NCBI RefSeq assembly: GCF_904848185.1
Contig: NC_051055.1
Span: forward strand, 9,942,521 to 10,006,520
DNA: 64,000 bases
Direction: 5' to 3'
Source: Acanthopagrus latus
Lineage: Eukaryota; Chordata; Actinopteri; Spariformes; Sparidae
In this document: one piece after another, positions 35,431 through 46,590 of the stretch
How the letters are laid out: each line of letters opens with the position of its first letter
Position numbering within the stretch: the first letter of the stretch is position 1
The notes under the pieces: generated by a model
The model's input: the letters and a program-made list of their open reading frames with translations, nothing else
What the model was told of the DNA's origin: nothing
Database searches by the model: none
Made by a program: the position numbers and the translations under genes

Positions 35431-37391
35431 TGCTCTAATCATTATGCAGTGTGTATGTAGAATGTGTTCACAATCACTGTCTGAACCCCCCAGAAACCGT
35501 GGTCTCAGAGGCTTTTTGAGGAAAGAAGACAAAAGAGTTTACCCACTTGCTCAGCACTTATGTGCCCTGCAACATCATGGGGATGGAAAAACTCGGGAAG
35601 TCATTGTGCATAGCTGTTGTTTGCCAAGAAATAGTGACAGCGCACAATTTTTTATTTATGTGCAGATTTTAAACCCTTGATTAATAGTTAATTGTGTGTT
35701 TTAGTGGCCAAATATTTTAACTTTAGATATAGTGCCAGGTTAGCTGTTTCCCCTTTTTACAACTTTTATGTCATGCGCTATTCCCTGAGAAATGTCCAAA
35801 AACCATGATAAAGTAAATGCGAAAAAACCCTGGGTCTGTCTCCTTGGTCAATTCTGGGCCGAGACCCATCCTCCATCCAAGTTTTGTGAACTATAAGCAA
35901 GTCTATAAGCATTTTTCGTTCTTGTGCACCAAATTAGCATTGACATTGGTGGTGTGATCAATCAAATTGTTTTAGCTGCACAGTTTTAACCACAACCAAA
36001 TCTAAACCAAAAAAACAAAACAAAAAAAACCCAAAACAACAAAACCAATAGAACAAAGCAACAAAACAAAAAGGTAATTTGCATCACAAAATTCAGTAGT
36101 TTCTCCCATTTGACCTGCAGGCTTATCGGCAGGATTTTCACTGAGGTTTCACAATGCAGTCTGATAACAGCTAAAGACAACAACAAGCTGAAAATGGAAA
36201 AAGTTGTGGAGGAAAGTTTGTAGCGGCAGCCTTGTGGGAACAAATTGGCCGTGTTAGGGGAGTTTCTGCTAAGTGTTTGAGAGTTAAATATACTGTTTAG
36301 TGGCAACTGCAGCTGACTGGTCATTATGGAAACAAAGTGAGCAATGCATGACAGGTTTTTTTATCAGCACAAAATGTGGTGGAGGCAGCAACTTTTCTAC
36401 ACGTGAGCATGGCCAAACTGAGAGGCTAGGTCAACCATCATTTCAGGGAAACTGTTGATATTAATTATGTTTTGGAGCACATGTGCAACACAATACCTGC
36501 TAAGCATACTATGTTAGGAAAGATCCTCATTCTTAAGCCTCTGTATGTCTGTTTTGTTTTATGTTGATTTTTTGGAAATGGTGCAAAGGGATCTTGAGGA
36601 GGATCTCTGGGGCTCTGGTTTTATGTTCTGGTGCTGCGTCCATACGACTGTGGGACAGAGCAGTACCTCACCTCCACCAGGCGGCTCTCTGTTACGATTA
36701 TTATTAGGCCTACTTTTTGTCCTGTCTAATCAAAAGTGCTTCTCCTGATTTTATCAAAGATTAAAAGGGTAATTGGTTGCCACCTTTAAAGGTGAATAGA
36801 CATCCAGCGCAGTGTAGTGGACTGACAGGTAAAATGCTTTTGCCAGGTTCAATTGGACTACAGTTACAGCTGCAGTGCATTGCATCTGTTGAAAATAAAA
36901 CCGGTTGCCACATTCAGGAAAATTCTTTGCTTTGACTGATTGAAAGTGATGATCGTTTCCACTCATTATTTCCCCTCAAGGTACGTAACTGTAGCACCGA
37001 GGTAATGTAACTTTCTACTTCTCCTCATGTCACGTCTCATACCTTATTTCCTCTCCACCTTTTTTTTTTTTTTTTTAAATCCGAGTCCATTGCTGCTGCT
37101 TCAGCTATCACCAGTTACGTCGATCCACAAATCTCCTCCGCTACATTGCAACTGTGACGACTAATAGGTTAAACCAACTGCAACAAACTATCCACTTCTC
37201 CCTTTGAGGTTGGTTTCAATCTTGAAATATGAAGTTGGAGCATATTTAGTGATGGAAACCACCAGAAGTGCTAAAAATACCTCTGCCAGTCTGGTAGCCA
37301 CGAGGCTCCATCACACACTCATTACCACACGACCTGAGGTTGGGAGGAGAGGAGAGAGGAGGGGATGTGGTCAGGAGAGAGGCATATAGCA

Positions 37392-37395
<4 letters not shown>

Positions 37396-37441
<46 letters not shown>

Positions 37442-37456
37442 TGTGCGTGTGTGTGA
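37396..37456. repeat. (GT)n microsatellite
   Basis: About 25 GT units with two small interruptions; frames crossing it give poly-Thr/His. Confidence 0.95.
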
Positions 37457-37569
37457 GTGTTGAAAGGGTTTGCAGCAGAAAGAAAAGGAGAGAGAAAGTA
37501 AGGGATGTGGTAAAAAGAGGAAAAGAGAAGTGGAAAGTGAAAGAAAGGAAGAGAGAGAGAGGGATATGA

Positions 37570-37573
37570 GGTG

Positions 37574-37604
<31 letters not shown>

Positions 37605-37620
37605 CTGTCTGTCTGTGTCT
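37570..37620. repeat. (GT)n-(GTCT)n compound microsatellite
   Basis: GT repeats ending in three GTCT units, 115 bp downstream of the preceding GT array and separated from it by purine-rich DNA. Confidence 0.9.
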
Positions 37621-37789
37621 GCACACAGTCAAGAATGGTTGTGGTCAGATACATTAGTATTATATGATATTTCCTATGGTCTCCTGGCATTTCTGAATGA
37701 CGGCACATATTGAAGCCTACTGGTCTATTATTGAAATCTTGCATCACATCATTTCTGAAGAATTTGCAGTTTGTTTGTCTGGACAAATC

Positions 37790-37870
37790 CCTCTCTCCTC
37801 TCCTCTCCTCTCCTCTCTCCTGTCCTCTCATCTCTCCTGTCCTCTCCCCTTCTCTCCTTCCTCCAGCCAC
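37790..37870. repeat. CTCTC-rich pyrimidine tract
   Basis: Repeated TCTCC/TCCTC pentamers, nearly pure pyrimidine. Frames through it are low-complexity artefacts. Confidence 0.85.
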
Positions 37871-38270
37871 CTTCCTTTTCTCCTCTCTCCCTCTGATTTA
37901 TTCCCCTGTTTCTTCTCCATCCGTCCGTCCGTCTGTCTGCTGCTCTCTGTTCCAGCTGCCGAGTCCCTCCAGGACCATCAATCCTTCTCCTCAACCCATA
38001 CCTGGCCCTCGCTCAGTGAGCACACGCACGCACACACACGCAAGCGTACACATACACCAGATAGCAACACACGTGTACAAATAGGAAGCCATATGCACGC
38101 ATGCAGACACATGTAGTATGTACGCATGAACTATCACTAAAATACACACTGAGACACACATACGAGGAAACCAGCGGGGCAACCTGATCCTTCAGTCAAC
38201 CTTGGAGTGAATCACACAGATGGAACTTCCAGGTTTGGGTCAGAATCTGAAATCAAGACTAACAAGGTGA

Positions 38271-38345
38271 TGTGTGGCTCAGCGGGCCGAGGCCCTGTGC
38301 TGGCGAGAACACGGGTTTGAGCTCAGCTTACAACCAGTCACTTAA
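38271..38345 (+). repeat. tRNA-like SINE head (pol III A and B box remnants)
   Basis: TGGCTCAGCGG (38275-38285) fits the pol III A box, and 'gggtttgagctc' (about 38313-38324) is one or two changes from the B box GGTTCGANNCC. The intervening region does not fold as an intact cloverleaf (no clear acceptor stem), so this is a tRNA-derived SINE head or tRNA pseudogene rather than a functional tRNA. Confidence 0.5.
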
Positions 38346-38689
38346 CTGTCCTCTTTCACAGTCTAACACTGTTAATAATAGACTGTAGTTAAGAAGATGA
38401 AATAAACAAGGAAGAGCATTACATGTGGACAGTTTCTATATTTTTCACTTTCAGAATTCATTCTTTTAATTAGATTTTGCTGGTTTTACAGATGTCAGAT
38501 GTTTCAATTTCCTCGTTAAAAAGTTTAAAAAACAACTTCACTTTTTAAATATATTTTTTGTTTGCTTTTTTTTTATCCCATATCTTTCAAACCATAGTAG
38601 AGCTCAGACAAAATTGTCATTGTATCCCGTGTAATAGTGCTTTCAATATGGTTGCCTGTGTAAATGGGTGAATGCTCGATGATACCACA

Positions 38690-38948
38690 CGCGCAGCAGC
38701 TAACAGGCAGATAGTGCCCTCTGCGTAGTCACAAGTGGATAGGACCACCTCTTTACGGAGTTCTCTGTCCTGATTGGATAGAGTGAGCAGGGGCAGGGAA
38801 ACTAGAAAGTGTCTTTGGTCTTTTATTGCATGGGCAGGGGCAGGAGAAACACAAGTTACTGATCCACTGTCTGCTGTTTGAATGTAGAGCTATTCAGGAG
38901 TTATTTTAGTACAGATATTTTTACAAATCACATGGGGCAGCTTCTACA
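38690..38948 (+). repeat. dispersed repeat family D copy 2
   Basis: 'ggagttctctgtcctgattg', then 'gatagagtga', 'actagaaagtgtct', 'ttttattgcatggg' and the end 'ggggcagctt' parallel copy 1 at 21520-21969. Confidence 0.65.
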
Positions 38949-41578
38949 ATGATGACAACAACTCCCAGCATCCCACACTTCTTCACAACATCCTCATTGT
39001 ACGTGTTTTGTTTTCACTGTTTTGATTGAAAGAGCCCTTGCAGCATACAGCACCTTTACTGACCTCAGGATGAACAAAATTTAAATATGCAACATTATGA
39101 ATGTATTTAGATACTAATGTCTGATTTTGGGGAAAACTTAATACATTTCAAAGAGTATATATACATCTTTCTAAGGTTACCACTACTGTCACACAGTACA
39201 ATGAATAGGGTCCAAAGTGTAGGGTTCCACTAATTACTGTCCCTCAACCACAAAGTGGCCCAGGGACCAAAGCATATTTCGCTGCTCTTAGTTAAACAAG
39301 CAATTTTAATCATGTTAGTGGATCGAATTCACATTTTTAGGTTTGTTATTCTTGGTGGTTCGGTGGTGGAAATCTAGACTGGTGGTCAAGGTCTGATTCT
39401 TGCCTGACACAACAGCCTTGTCAACCTCCATCATACCACGGAAGACTGATTTTTGCGTGTTTGATGGAGGAGGCGAAGTTTGCGTCCAAACGTGATTGAC
39501 ACTGTTGTTACCCGTGAAAATCGGCTCCTTTGTTCAATGTAGATCAGCGGCGGCAGCTGCGGTCAGAGGAGCGTCACTCGGTGTGTGAATTCAAAGCTGC
39601 TCCTCTGCATTGGAGGACACGGCTGGGGAGATGTACAGGACGGAGAAAGAGGCACATTTTTTTGTCCATGTTCACTTACTTGCAAAGCAGGTTGCAGCTT
39701 AGAGTGTATTTACACTCGATCATTGGCTGCTAAGAAAAGTTTTACTTTAAGAGCAAAGGGCTGTCCCAGGAGCCAGCTCTCCAGCTCCAACTCTCTCCTG
39801 CACGTGCTCAGTCACTCGCCCCTTTCCTCAATAATTTAAGAGTCTGAATTATTGTATTTGGACATTCAAACGGCCAATTAAGGGATATGTCTGGGTAAAC
39901 ATCATCACATGTTTTGGTCCGTATATATGTCAAAGAGTGCAGAGCAGTCCAGTGCAAACACATGACATCAGCATACAGAGAGCGAATGAGAGAGAGAGAC
40001 ATACAGTAGAATTACAGAAAGCAGTGGTGAGAGAGACTGAGAGATGAAGTGTGAGACAAAGAGAGGCAGTAACAACAAATTGGCAGAATTAAGTGGGGGA
40101 GAAGAAGAGGAGCTGGAGCAGGGGGCGAAAGACAACTAATGACACAGAGATTTGAAAAATAACACAACTGGAAAACACAGGGAACGTGCACAAATATGTT
40201 TCTTGGGTGGCCAGCTGCTGGACGATGTGTTTCATACACTTAACAGTCCCTGATTTATTAAGTGGCAGATGTGATAGTGATGAGAGCGAGGGACAGATGA
40301 GGAGTCAAACAAAGGAGGGAGGTCAGACGCAGGACTGGGTGTTGATGCTCGAAGGCGAGAGGAGGACACAATGAGTGAAGTCAAGGTGTTAATACTGAAG
40401 GGGTTGTGGGAGAGCGTACTGAAAGAATAGAAGAGACAGAGAGGCAAAAGTACAGAGGAGAGAAAAGAAGAAAAAAATGTTGAGAAAAGGAAAAAGGAGA
40501 AGCTGGTTTCTGGAGAAGAACTTGACTCTGCAGCTGTTTAAACACCGTAGTTAGTAGTTTATAGTTTATTGTGTATATGTAAGAATGTGCTTCATTATTA
40601 ATGGAATATCTTTAGAAATATAAAACAATCAGATTTAGATCTGTTTTTTCAGGAAATATCTGAAGATGTTGTTGGTTGTCCACGACGGAGATTAAAATAG
40701 CTGCCTTCACACTAAATGTGTTTTTCCACGTGCAAGTCATCGATACGACACTAAAGATTAGAGAAACTAGTCAATCGTCTTTCAAATGGAAAACACAGTA
40801 CAAAAAATATGATCAAGGCCTCTTTTCGCAGGCCACAGCAGGTCTGGCGTCAGGATGATGTGACTGAGGGAGCTGTTTAAAACTTCCAAAAATTGAAGAG
40901 TTTGTGACAGAGATTTCAGCATGGAGGATTTCGTCTGTCTCTGACTGTGCCTGTGCTAATGAAATATTCCCTGCGTGTGTCATAATAAAGGCTGAAGTAT
41001 TCGATCAGACAGAAAAGCATTACTTCATTTTTGTTAAAAAAAACATTATTTTTCTGCCTTACTTTTAAAAGTCTTTGCATTGAACAGCATGAAAGGCTAA
41101 CATCTATTGTAGTCGGTGCTGGCATGTACACGTTACCACTGGGAGCTCAAGCCAGCACTGAAGGAGGCGACGGGCATCACTTAACACAGGTCATCATAGC
41201 TCCAACTGGAATATACTGGTTACCAATAAACAAATACATTCCACATCTGTTTAAAGACTTCCATATTTATAAATATGAATAAGATGCACGTATCTTATAT
41301 AATAAGATATGTCTCACAGACAGTGGCCACTTTTTTTCTGGCTGTTTCATCCCTCACACACACTCCTACCCCAGAGTCACTTGCCAGACATGTGTCAGGT
41401 TTGAAATTGCTTTACTTTTCAAATTACTAACAACTCCCAATATCGCTGTGGGGAATATATGTAGCCACAATTCTCATAGACCAGGAACTTTTTAAATTCA
41501 ATAAATGTCTTGTTTAGTTCTGGATCTTATCTGATTTCATTGCATGTGTTCAATGTGAAAAAAAATGTAGGTTATTAG

Positions 41579-41657
41579 TGTTATTATTATTATTGTCATA
41601 ATAATGATAACAACAACAACAACAACAACAACAATATTCTTCTTCTTCATCTCATTA

Positions 41658-41750
<93 letters not shown>

Positions 41751-41760
41751 TCATTATCAT
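41579..41760. repeat. trinucleotide repeat cluster with a (TTA)n(TAA)n perfect palindrome
   Basis: ATT, AAC and CTT blocks precede a (TTA)n run (41661-41704) that meets a (TAA)n run (41705-41748) at a TTAA centre. The two 44-nt arms are perfect reverse complements, so the segment can extrude a cruciform. The frames give poly-Ile and poly-Asn artefacts. Confidence 0.9.
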
Positions 41761-41940
41761 TATTGTTGTAGTTGTTCGTAACTAAACCACAGTCATTCAA
41801 TCTATAGATTTCATTGCAGTAGTTTTTATATTTATTTTTTTCTTCTGAAAACATGGGTCATCAGATCGTTTTATTATATCGCGGTGTGTCAGTATCATGG
41901 CTGATGCAGTGACAAGGAGGTCATTTTGACAGATTGAAGA

Positions 41941-41959
41941 GGGGGGGGGGGGGGGGGGG
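41941..41959. repeat. poly-G run of 19
   Basis: Nineteen consecutive G on the + strand, an unusually long homopolymer for vertebrate DNA and prone to sequencing-length error. Confidence 0.85.
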
Positions 41960-42712
41960 CGGTAACATGTAATCATGTGTCTAATTGCTACAATCAAATG
42001 CTTGTTAAATGGGCTGAAATTGTTACTATCAGTCACCATTATAATTTTCATTAAGCTCAAACTCTGCTATAAAACACTGACCTGATCTGATGTGATTTGA
42101 AAAGTTTGTGTAAATCCCAAAAGAAAACAGATTCATTGCACACCTTCCCTTCATGTGAAATTGGATGTCAATAGAACAGCAAACAGATGTGCAAAGTGGT
42201 GTCCCCCTTATTTAGTCTGAGGTGATACAAATGGTCTGGCCAGTACAGCAGGACAAAATGAAAAGTGTGATCATGTCAAAGTTTGTGGTCATTCAGCTCT
42301 TTCTCCTTGCTTTATACTCTAACATGTTATTTGCTTTTACAATACCTTATATGAAGTTCATATATAACTTTTATTGTTTTAAGCAAAAAAAAAAAAAAAT
42401 CAAACAAGTTTTTCCAAGGAAGCCAAGCTGTACAAAGTGCTCTTTAGGAAATATCCCTGAAGAACTTCCCTTCCTGTGGTGGTTTCTTTTGTGGTAGAAA
42501 ACAGTAATAAATTCTCCTTGTTTTCATACACAGTGTGTTATTGCATGAAATATTTTAAGAATAAAAGAAATGATGAGGATGAATGGGAATAAACATAGCG
42601 CAGGCAGTCACTGGCAGAGAGAACTTCTGAGAACATTTCAAGGAAAGTGGTAACCTAAATGACTGCTAGATGTATGGAGGCCTGAAGACACCGAAACAAC
42701 GTTTACACAACC

Positions 42713-43058
42713 TTAAAGGTGCATTACATAGCTTCGGGAAAGAAATTCTACTTAGCGGAGAAAAATGCTTATTGACTGATTTTTTTTATGCCTCAACGAA
42801 GTGATTAAAAAAACTCTTGGTTTTCATGACCAAATAAAGAAACTGATCTTAAAAGACAACACAATTTCATGTTGTTTTACTTGTTTATATGTGGTGGACC
42901 CTGTCACCTCTCTACCTTCAAACAGTGTTCTGGGAACCTTATTTTCCTCTGAGAACAGCTTGTTTATTCGGATATGGAAAAGATGACCTCATTTATTTTG
43001 TAAATGTTAAAATTCTGAGTTTGAATTTCTTCTCTAAAACAATATAGTGCCTCTTTAA
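42713..43058 (-). mobile_element. MITE-like element, family A copy 4, both ends present
   Basis: Reverse orientation. TTAA occurs at 42713-42716 and 43055-43058. The interior has 'tatatgtggtggaccctgtc', 'acctctctaccttcaaacag' and 'tttgaatttcttctctaaaa', matching copies 1-3 in reverse. The outer ends (AGGTGCATTACATAG and the complement of CTATATTGTTTTAG) remain related to the copy 3 termini. Confidence 0.65.
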
Positions 43059-45119
43059 ACCGCTTAATGGGTCATTTTTACCATATAACATATATTGTTA
43101 TATTATGTTAAAATTAGATTTAAAAGGAAAATATCTACACCCTAGTTGGGGCTGTTTAAAAGCATTAAGACAAAACAGCAATGAAAATATTGACGATTAT
43201 GTACGAATAACTTGTAGATGTGAATAACTACTAGATGTATTTCTGTGCAGCATGTGTTAAAACACCAGTCAATGATTTGAGTGGTGACACTGTAAATCAC
43301 TGTTATGAAACACTGCGGTGTGGAGCAGGTTGTGACCGTCTAATGAGTTTTGCAGCTGCTCAGAAACAGCTATAAAAGAATTTGCTTTTGTTTATATCAT
43401 GTTAGTAATGTGTTAGTTTTGGTCAGCGCTGCTCTGGCAAAAAAAAAAAAAAAAAAAAAAAAGTGTGTGTCTGCTAAATTGATTCCATTTACTGGATTTG
43501 TGAGCTACCGGTCCCTTTCAGTCTAAAATTAGCTGTTCTTCAGAACCAGAGTCATTATTTATTCTCATCAGAGTTTGCTCATCTCTCTCTCTCTCTGTTT
43601 TTCTTTCTTTCTCTGACTCCCTCTCTGCCCCTCTCTCTACCTTGCTCTCTGTTCCTCCAAGAAGGTTTGCTCATCTCTCCAGAGAACCACCTGATGTTTT
43701 TGACAGAAGGTGAGCAACAGAGAAGAGACACGTTGTACTCTCAAGAATGTCATCTTAACCTTGCCATACCACGTCCTGAAGACACACACGTGCACACACA
43801 CATGCACACACACACACACACACACACAATGACACACACACACACACACATGAATGCACGCACGTACACACGCACTCATCATATTTCTTGCACACACTCT
43901 CACACACACAAACACTCCTACACACACATTTGTGAGGACATTTTACTGACTTGCTTCATTGTTTGAATCTAAAACCACTAGATGACTGAACTTTTGCTCT
44001 TGTGCAGCAATCAAACCGCGAAAAGTGGTTGAACAGACGTACGAAAAAAACTACAAACTTTGTACATTTTTATAGTTTTGTGTGGGTTTTTTTTTTCTAA
44101 ACAAACAAACCTGTGATCTTATAGAATTGGATTAAAATAATCTTTGTCAATCATATAGGATTATACATTTCAAAATCCTATGAGAATATAACATTTTGGA
44201 ACAATTAATTAACACTGTAAAATTTTGTAGCGTATTCCTTATAAATTCTACAGGATTGATTCCAAAATTAAGTAGAAATCCTTATTGGAAATTCCTATTA
44301 GAAGCAGAACTTTTTCACATACAACCCTCTACAGTGGAAAACTAGTCAATGTCAAACTGTCTCTGACATACACACACATTTTATCTATGCAAATGAACAT
44401 AGATAAATTTCTTTTAGGTCGTAAATATTGTACTGGAGGTGGGGTTATCAATAAATATCAACAGACAGCGAGGAAATGAGACTAAAAGAGTGAATTGGAA
44501 GTGAGACACATGAGGAAGGAGAAACAGGAAGAAGAGAAAAAAAAGTCAACAGATGACAGGGATTAAAAACACAGTAATAAAGGAAGTCAAAGTTTGTATC
44601 AAACTACAAACTGAGTAGTGTGTGGTCAGCCTCTGTAATATCTAAAATATTTTTCTTCCGGGTTTTAGTAAAGGATAAAAGTAGATGCAGCAGAACCAAA
44701 GACATTGTCTTTTTTATTCACTACATTCTTTATCCTCATCAAAACCTGGTGCTTACCATACATAACAGAACACATAGACCACAATACAACTCCGCCACAG
44801 TGTCAGTAAAGAAACTCACAATTAAAAGTAAAGATATCATGTAAAAATATTACTTTGGTGTAGGTGAAGGTCACGAAGATGAATAGTACTTGGGTACAAT
44901 TCTTAAAGTGTTTTATATCAAATGTACGTAAGTATGAGAAATGTATGGCAATAAATGTACTTCTCTATCAACTGTAAAATTAAAAGTATTTTATGCATAA
45001 TTGTATGTATATAATGTGTAATATGGGTCAATAGATTATTAGATCCCATATTAAGCATTTTTTAGTTTATTGGAATCAGTGTTTTTAATCTATTCTAAAA
45101 AAAAACAAGTTTGGCTGTG

Positions 45120-45260
45120 ATGCAGTCTGCCTGCAGTCTCCAAAGTAACTAGTAATTAAAGTAGCAGAAAATAGAAATACTTGAGTAAAGTGCGAGTACC
45201 TGAGCACTGTACTAAAATACAGCACATGAGTAAATGTACCCAGTTACATTCCATCAGTAG
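45120..45260 (+). repeat. teleost dispersed repeat ('gagtaaatgtacccagttac' end)
   Basis: 'agaaatacttgagtaaagtg' followed by 'gagtacctgagcac', 'tgagtaaatgtacccagtta' and 'cattccatcagta' is a well-known teleost repeat tail (usually ending ttactttccaccactg). The 5' extent, possibly to about 44640, is uncertain. Confidence 0.6.
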
Positions 45261-46242
45261 ACAGTTGAGCATTGAGCTGCTACTCTGCAGCAGAGCATGA
45301 GGAGTGGACTACAACAGTCTGGTTAATACATTTGAATGAACAGATTCAAACATTTATATTGTGGTTGCTCTGTGATGTCTCATACTGAACACCTGTATCT
45401 AACCAGTTCCTGTCGTAAAGCGTAATCCTCGCCCACTGACTGATAAATTGCCCATCCAGGCTGCCAGAAAGTCAAATACATCTTCGGGGCATCTCAGTGG
45501 AATCTGAGAGCCGTTTATTACACAACAGCTTGTTTTCCTCCAGAGCGAAACTGAGCCAAAGTGAGGAAAGGTTAAAACTGGCACGGTCCCACACACCGCA
45601 AGGGCTGATTGTAGAGTTATTGCAGGCAGTCTATCTCTCCGATAGACAACGCTGTAAGAGGAGCTTCATAGTTCATCGTTCCTGGGCCAACGCTGTTTGT
45701 AGGTAGCTGCCAAATCCAGGTCGAGAATTTCAGATCAGATTAACAGACATCCCACTGCAGCCTCCAAGGGAAACAAAACTCTGCTGTGATGAGGTGACAC
45801 TTCCAGTCCCTCAGCGCCGGGCCAAAGAAAACACGGCGGAACGGGAGAGGCTGGAGAGGAAGTGGAAGAGATATATACAGTAGAGAGACAGGTAGGTAGG
45901 AATGTAGGTGGATGGACAAGCAGATGTCATTCATGAACATAAGACAAGTATAATACACAAATACAGTTAGCATAATCACACGTGATATCAAATCAAACAC
46001 TTAACAGGTGAGTGAACATTAACAGCTTGATAACTGCAGTTGGTTTCCTCTGTTGCAACTTCCATTGTTTCCCTTTTTACACAACATGACAAAGGAACTG
46101 CAAATGTGATTTGAGGGGTCATTTTTATATATATTTCTCACACATAGAGCCTAACTATTATCATATTCTTTTAACTATTAAAAAAAAAACAGTAAAAAGA
46201 TGGAGAAAAATACACCTTTCTTGGGTTGTGCCTGGTTATATG

Positions 46243-46590
46243 GTAGATGGATTGAATTTATATAGGACTTTTGTGGTCTGCCGAGCACTCAAAGCACTTC
46301 AACACTTGCCACATTCACTTATTCACTCTCACGCTCACCACCTGAGGGCAGAGGCTCCCATGCAAGGTGCCAACCTGCTCATCAGAGGTGATGCACCCCA
46401 CAATATTTCCACGCTCAGCCAATCCAACAACCACTCACACATTAATCGAGCAAACATCAAGAGCACTTTGGGGTTCATTATCTTGCCAAAGGGCACTTCA
46501 ACATTTAGCCAGAGCCAGGGATCAGACTGCAGGGCCCCTGATTTGTGGATGGCCCGCTCTGCTTCCTCGCAGTCACAGCAGCCTCAGATC
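46243..46590 (+). repeat. teleost dispersed repeat ('ttatataggacttttgtggtc' type)
   Basis: In order: 'attgaatttatataggactt', 'gagcactcaaagcacttcaa', 'ccacattcacttattcactc', 'catgcaaggtgccaacctgc', 'ttgccaaagggcacttcaac', 'ggatcagactgcagggcccc'. This is the recognisable layout of a very common percomorph repeat. The frame at 46111-46608 runs through it by chance. Confidence 0.7.

Larger units (their letters stand above)
30000..40999. other. gene desert, block 2 (no gene recognised)
   Basis: Mostly AT-rich unique sequence with repeat B copy 2 (30085-30310), a dispersed repeat around 34040-34210, an AGCTT-repeat signature (35400-35430), an A-rich low-complexity patch (36005-36070), dense GT/GA/CTCTC simple repeats (37390-37870), a tRNA-like SINE head (38271-38345) and repeat D copy 2 (38690-38948). 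The longest non-repeat open frame, 34415-34897 on the minus strand (160 codons), has no recognisable domain and no start or splice support. Confidence 0.6.

Noticed and set aside
37246..38116. Thr/His- and Ser-rich open frames on both strands
   Set aside because: Generated by GT, GA and CTCTC simple repeats.
38271..38345. Functional tRNA gene
   Set aside because: No acceptor stem and the B box is damaged.
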